From Sulfurovum sp. NBC37-1 (lineage in GTDB: Bacteria; Campylobacterota; Campylobacteria; Campylobacterales; Sulfurovaceae): a stretch of DNA of 64,000 nt. Below are positions 63,510-64,000 of this stretch, one piece after another. How positions within the stretch are numbered: position 1 is the stretch's first letter; each line of letters starts with the position of its first letter. The stretch lies in the NCBI RefSeq assembly GCF_000010345.1, contig NC_009663.1, positions 2,232,001-2,296,000 of the forward strand, given 5' to 3'. A program made the position numbers and the translations under genes. Below the pieces are notes generated by a model. It saw only the letters and a list, made by a program, of their open reading frames with translations, had not been told where the DNA came from and made no database searches.

Positions 63510-64000
63510 ATGACATTAGATACAAAAAATCTCAAAAATAAAAAGAATCTCCTAGCCTTCTCTGCCGGAGTCGACTCCTCAGCCCTGTTTTTTCTACTCA
63601 TAGAAAACAACATCAGATTCGACATCGCTATTGTAGACTACAACATCAGAGAACAGAGTAAAAACGAGTTAGCCCATGCCAAAGCGTTGGCAAAAGAACA
63701 TAAACTCTTCTGTCATACCATTCAAGCACCTATGTTTGATACACACTTTGAAAGCAAAGCACGAAAATTCCGTTATAAATTCTTTGAGTCACTCATTCAG
63801 ACAGAGGGATATGACAACCTCATCACTGCCCATCAGCTTAATGACCAGCTTGAATGGCTGCTGATGCGCCTGACTAAAGGAGCAGGGGTTTCTGAGCTTA
63901 TAGGGCTGGAACCTGTAACACATAGAGAGAATTATACTTTAGTCAGACCTCTCCTTGAGTACAGCAAAGATGAACTGCTTATTTATCTGAAAGAAAATAA
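63510..64000 (+). CDS. tilS: tRNA(Ile)-lysidine synthetase, 3' partial
   Basis: The gene runs off the window (163 full codons seen). The PP-loop motif FSAGVDSSA (about residues 17-25) is a variant of SGGVDS. TAHQLNDQLEWLLMRL and GLEPV are TilS features. TilS puts lysidine on C34 of tRNA-Ile(CAU), making it read AUA. AAAAGG lies 9 bases before the ATG. Confidence 0.93.
   Translation, partial: MTLDTKNLKNKKNLLAFSAGVDSSALFFLLIENNIRFDIAIVDYNIREQSKNELAHAKALAKEHKLFCHTIQAPMFDTHFESKARKFRYKFFESLIQTEGYDNLITAHQLNDQLEWLLMRLTKGAGVSELIGLEPVTHRENYTLVRPLLEYSKDELLIYLKEN

Noticed and set aside
1-64000. CRISPR arrays, rRNA operons, prophage or IS transposase genes
   Set aside because: None seen; the only repeats are the short palindromic and structured elements listed, and no transposase, integrase or cas motif was found.

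Overview
The window looks like a chromosomal segment of a nitrous-oxide-respiring member of the Campylobacterota (formerly Epsilonproteobacteria), closest in style to Sulfurovum or Sulfurimonas. The grounds are the Wolinella-type nos cluster (nosZ with a fused C-terminal cytochrome c, then B, D, G, C1, C2, H, F, L, Y and no nosR), a Campylobacter-like porin, promoters with clear -10 boxes but poor -35 boxes, and short AT-rich spacers. These are readings of the sequence and of family knowledge; no database search was possible.

Layout. 1-10268 (+): the end of an AT-rich surface-polysaccharide cluster. It has a sugar C-methyltransferase-like protein, a TPP-dependent enzyme, an FkbM methyltransferase, a DRE-TIM aldolase-like protein, an epimerase and an RfbH-type 3-dehydrase, followed by a GtrA / GT2 / polytopic membrane protein module. 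Together they suggest a branched or modified 3,6-dideoxyhexose. 10280-21739 (mostly -): two near-twin pilins, an EI24 protein, gamma carbonic anhydrase, ppk1, uvrB, a DEDDh exonuclease, trpF, rpe and an MscS channel, with a small ZapB-like/ZapA-like pair on +. 21915-26281 (+): rpmB, a K+ channel, argJ, a YdcH-like protein and dbpA. 26278-29396 (-): an acpP-fabF-accA-dedA lipid block.

29484-44027 (-): the N2O reductase and copper region. It holds three NosL-family proteins, nosYLFHC2C1GDB, cNosZ, an OprC/NosA-like TonB-dependent copper receptor and tonB. Two FNR-type boxes sit where class II activation would need them, upstream of nosZ and of nosB. A shared 11-bp direct repeat lies upstream of nosZ, the receptor gene and tonB. 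44049-53712: a beta-CASP nuclease, then an ion-transport block with a 1322-residue antiporter/Ca2+-ATPase fusion, an MgtC-like protein, a ClC protein and a two-component system. 53785-64000: a membrane export protein, fabG, a TerB-like protein, gpmI, mraY-murD, tRNA-Phe, a major porin, rimO and the start of tilS.

The signals least explained by known features are: (a) a dispersed family of structured repeats (about 85 bp) at 3' ends of genes, whose stems change sequence but keep pairing; (b) the antiporter/Ca2+-ATPase fusion; (c) a palindromic repeat inserted in frame in murD; and (d) the direct-repeat operator shared by the copper/N2O genes.
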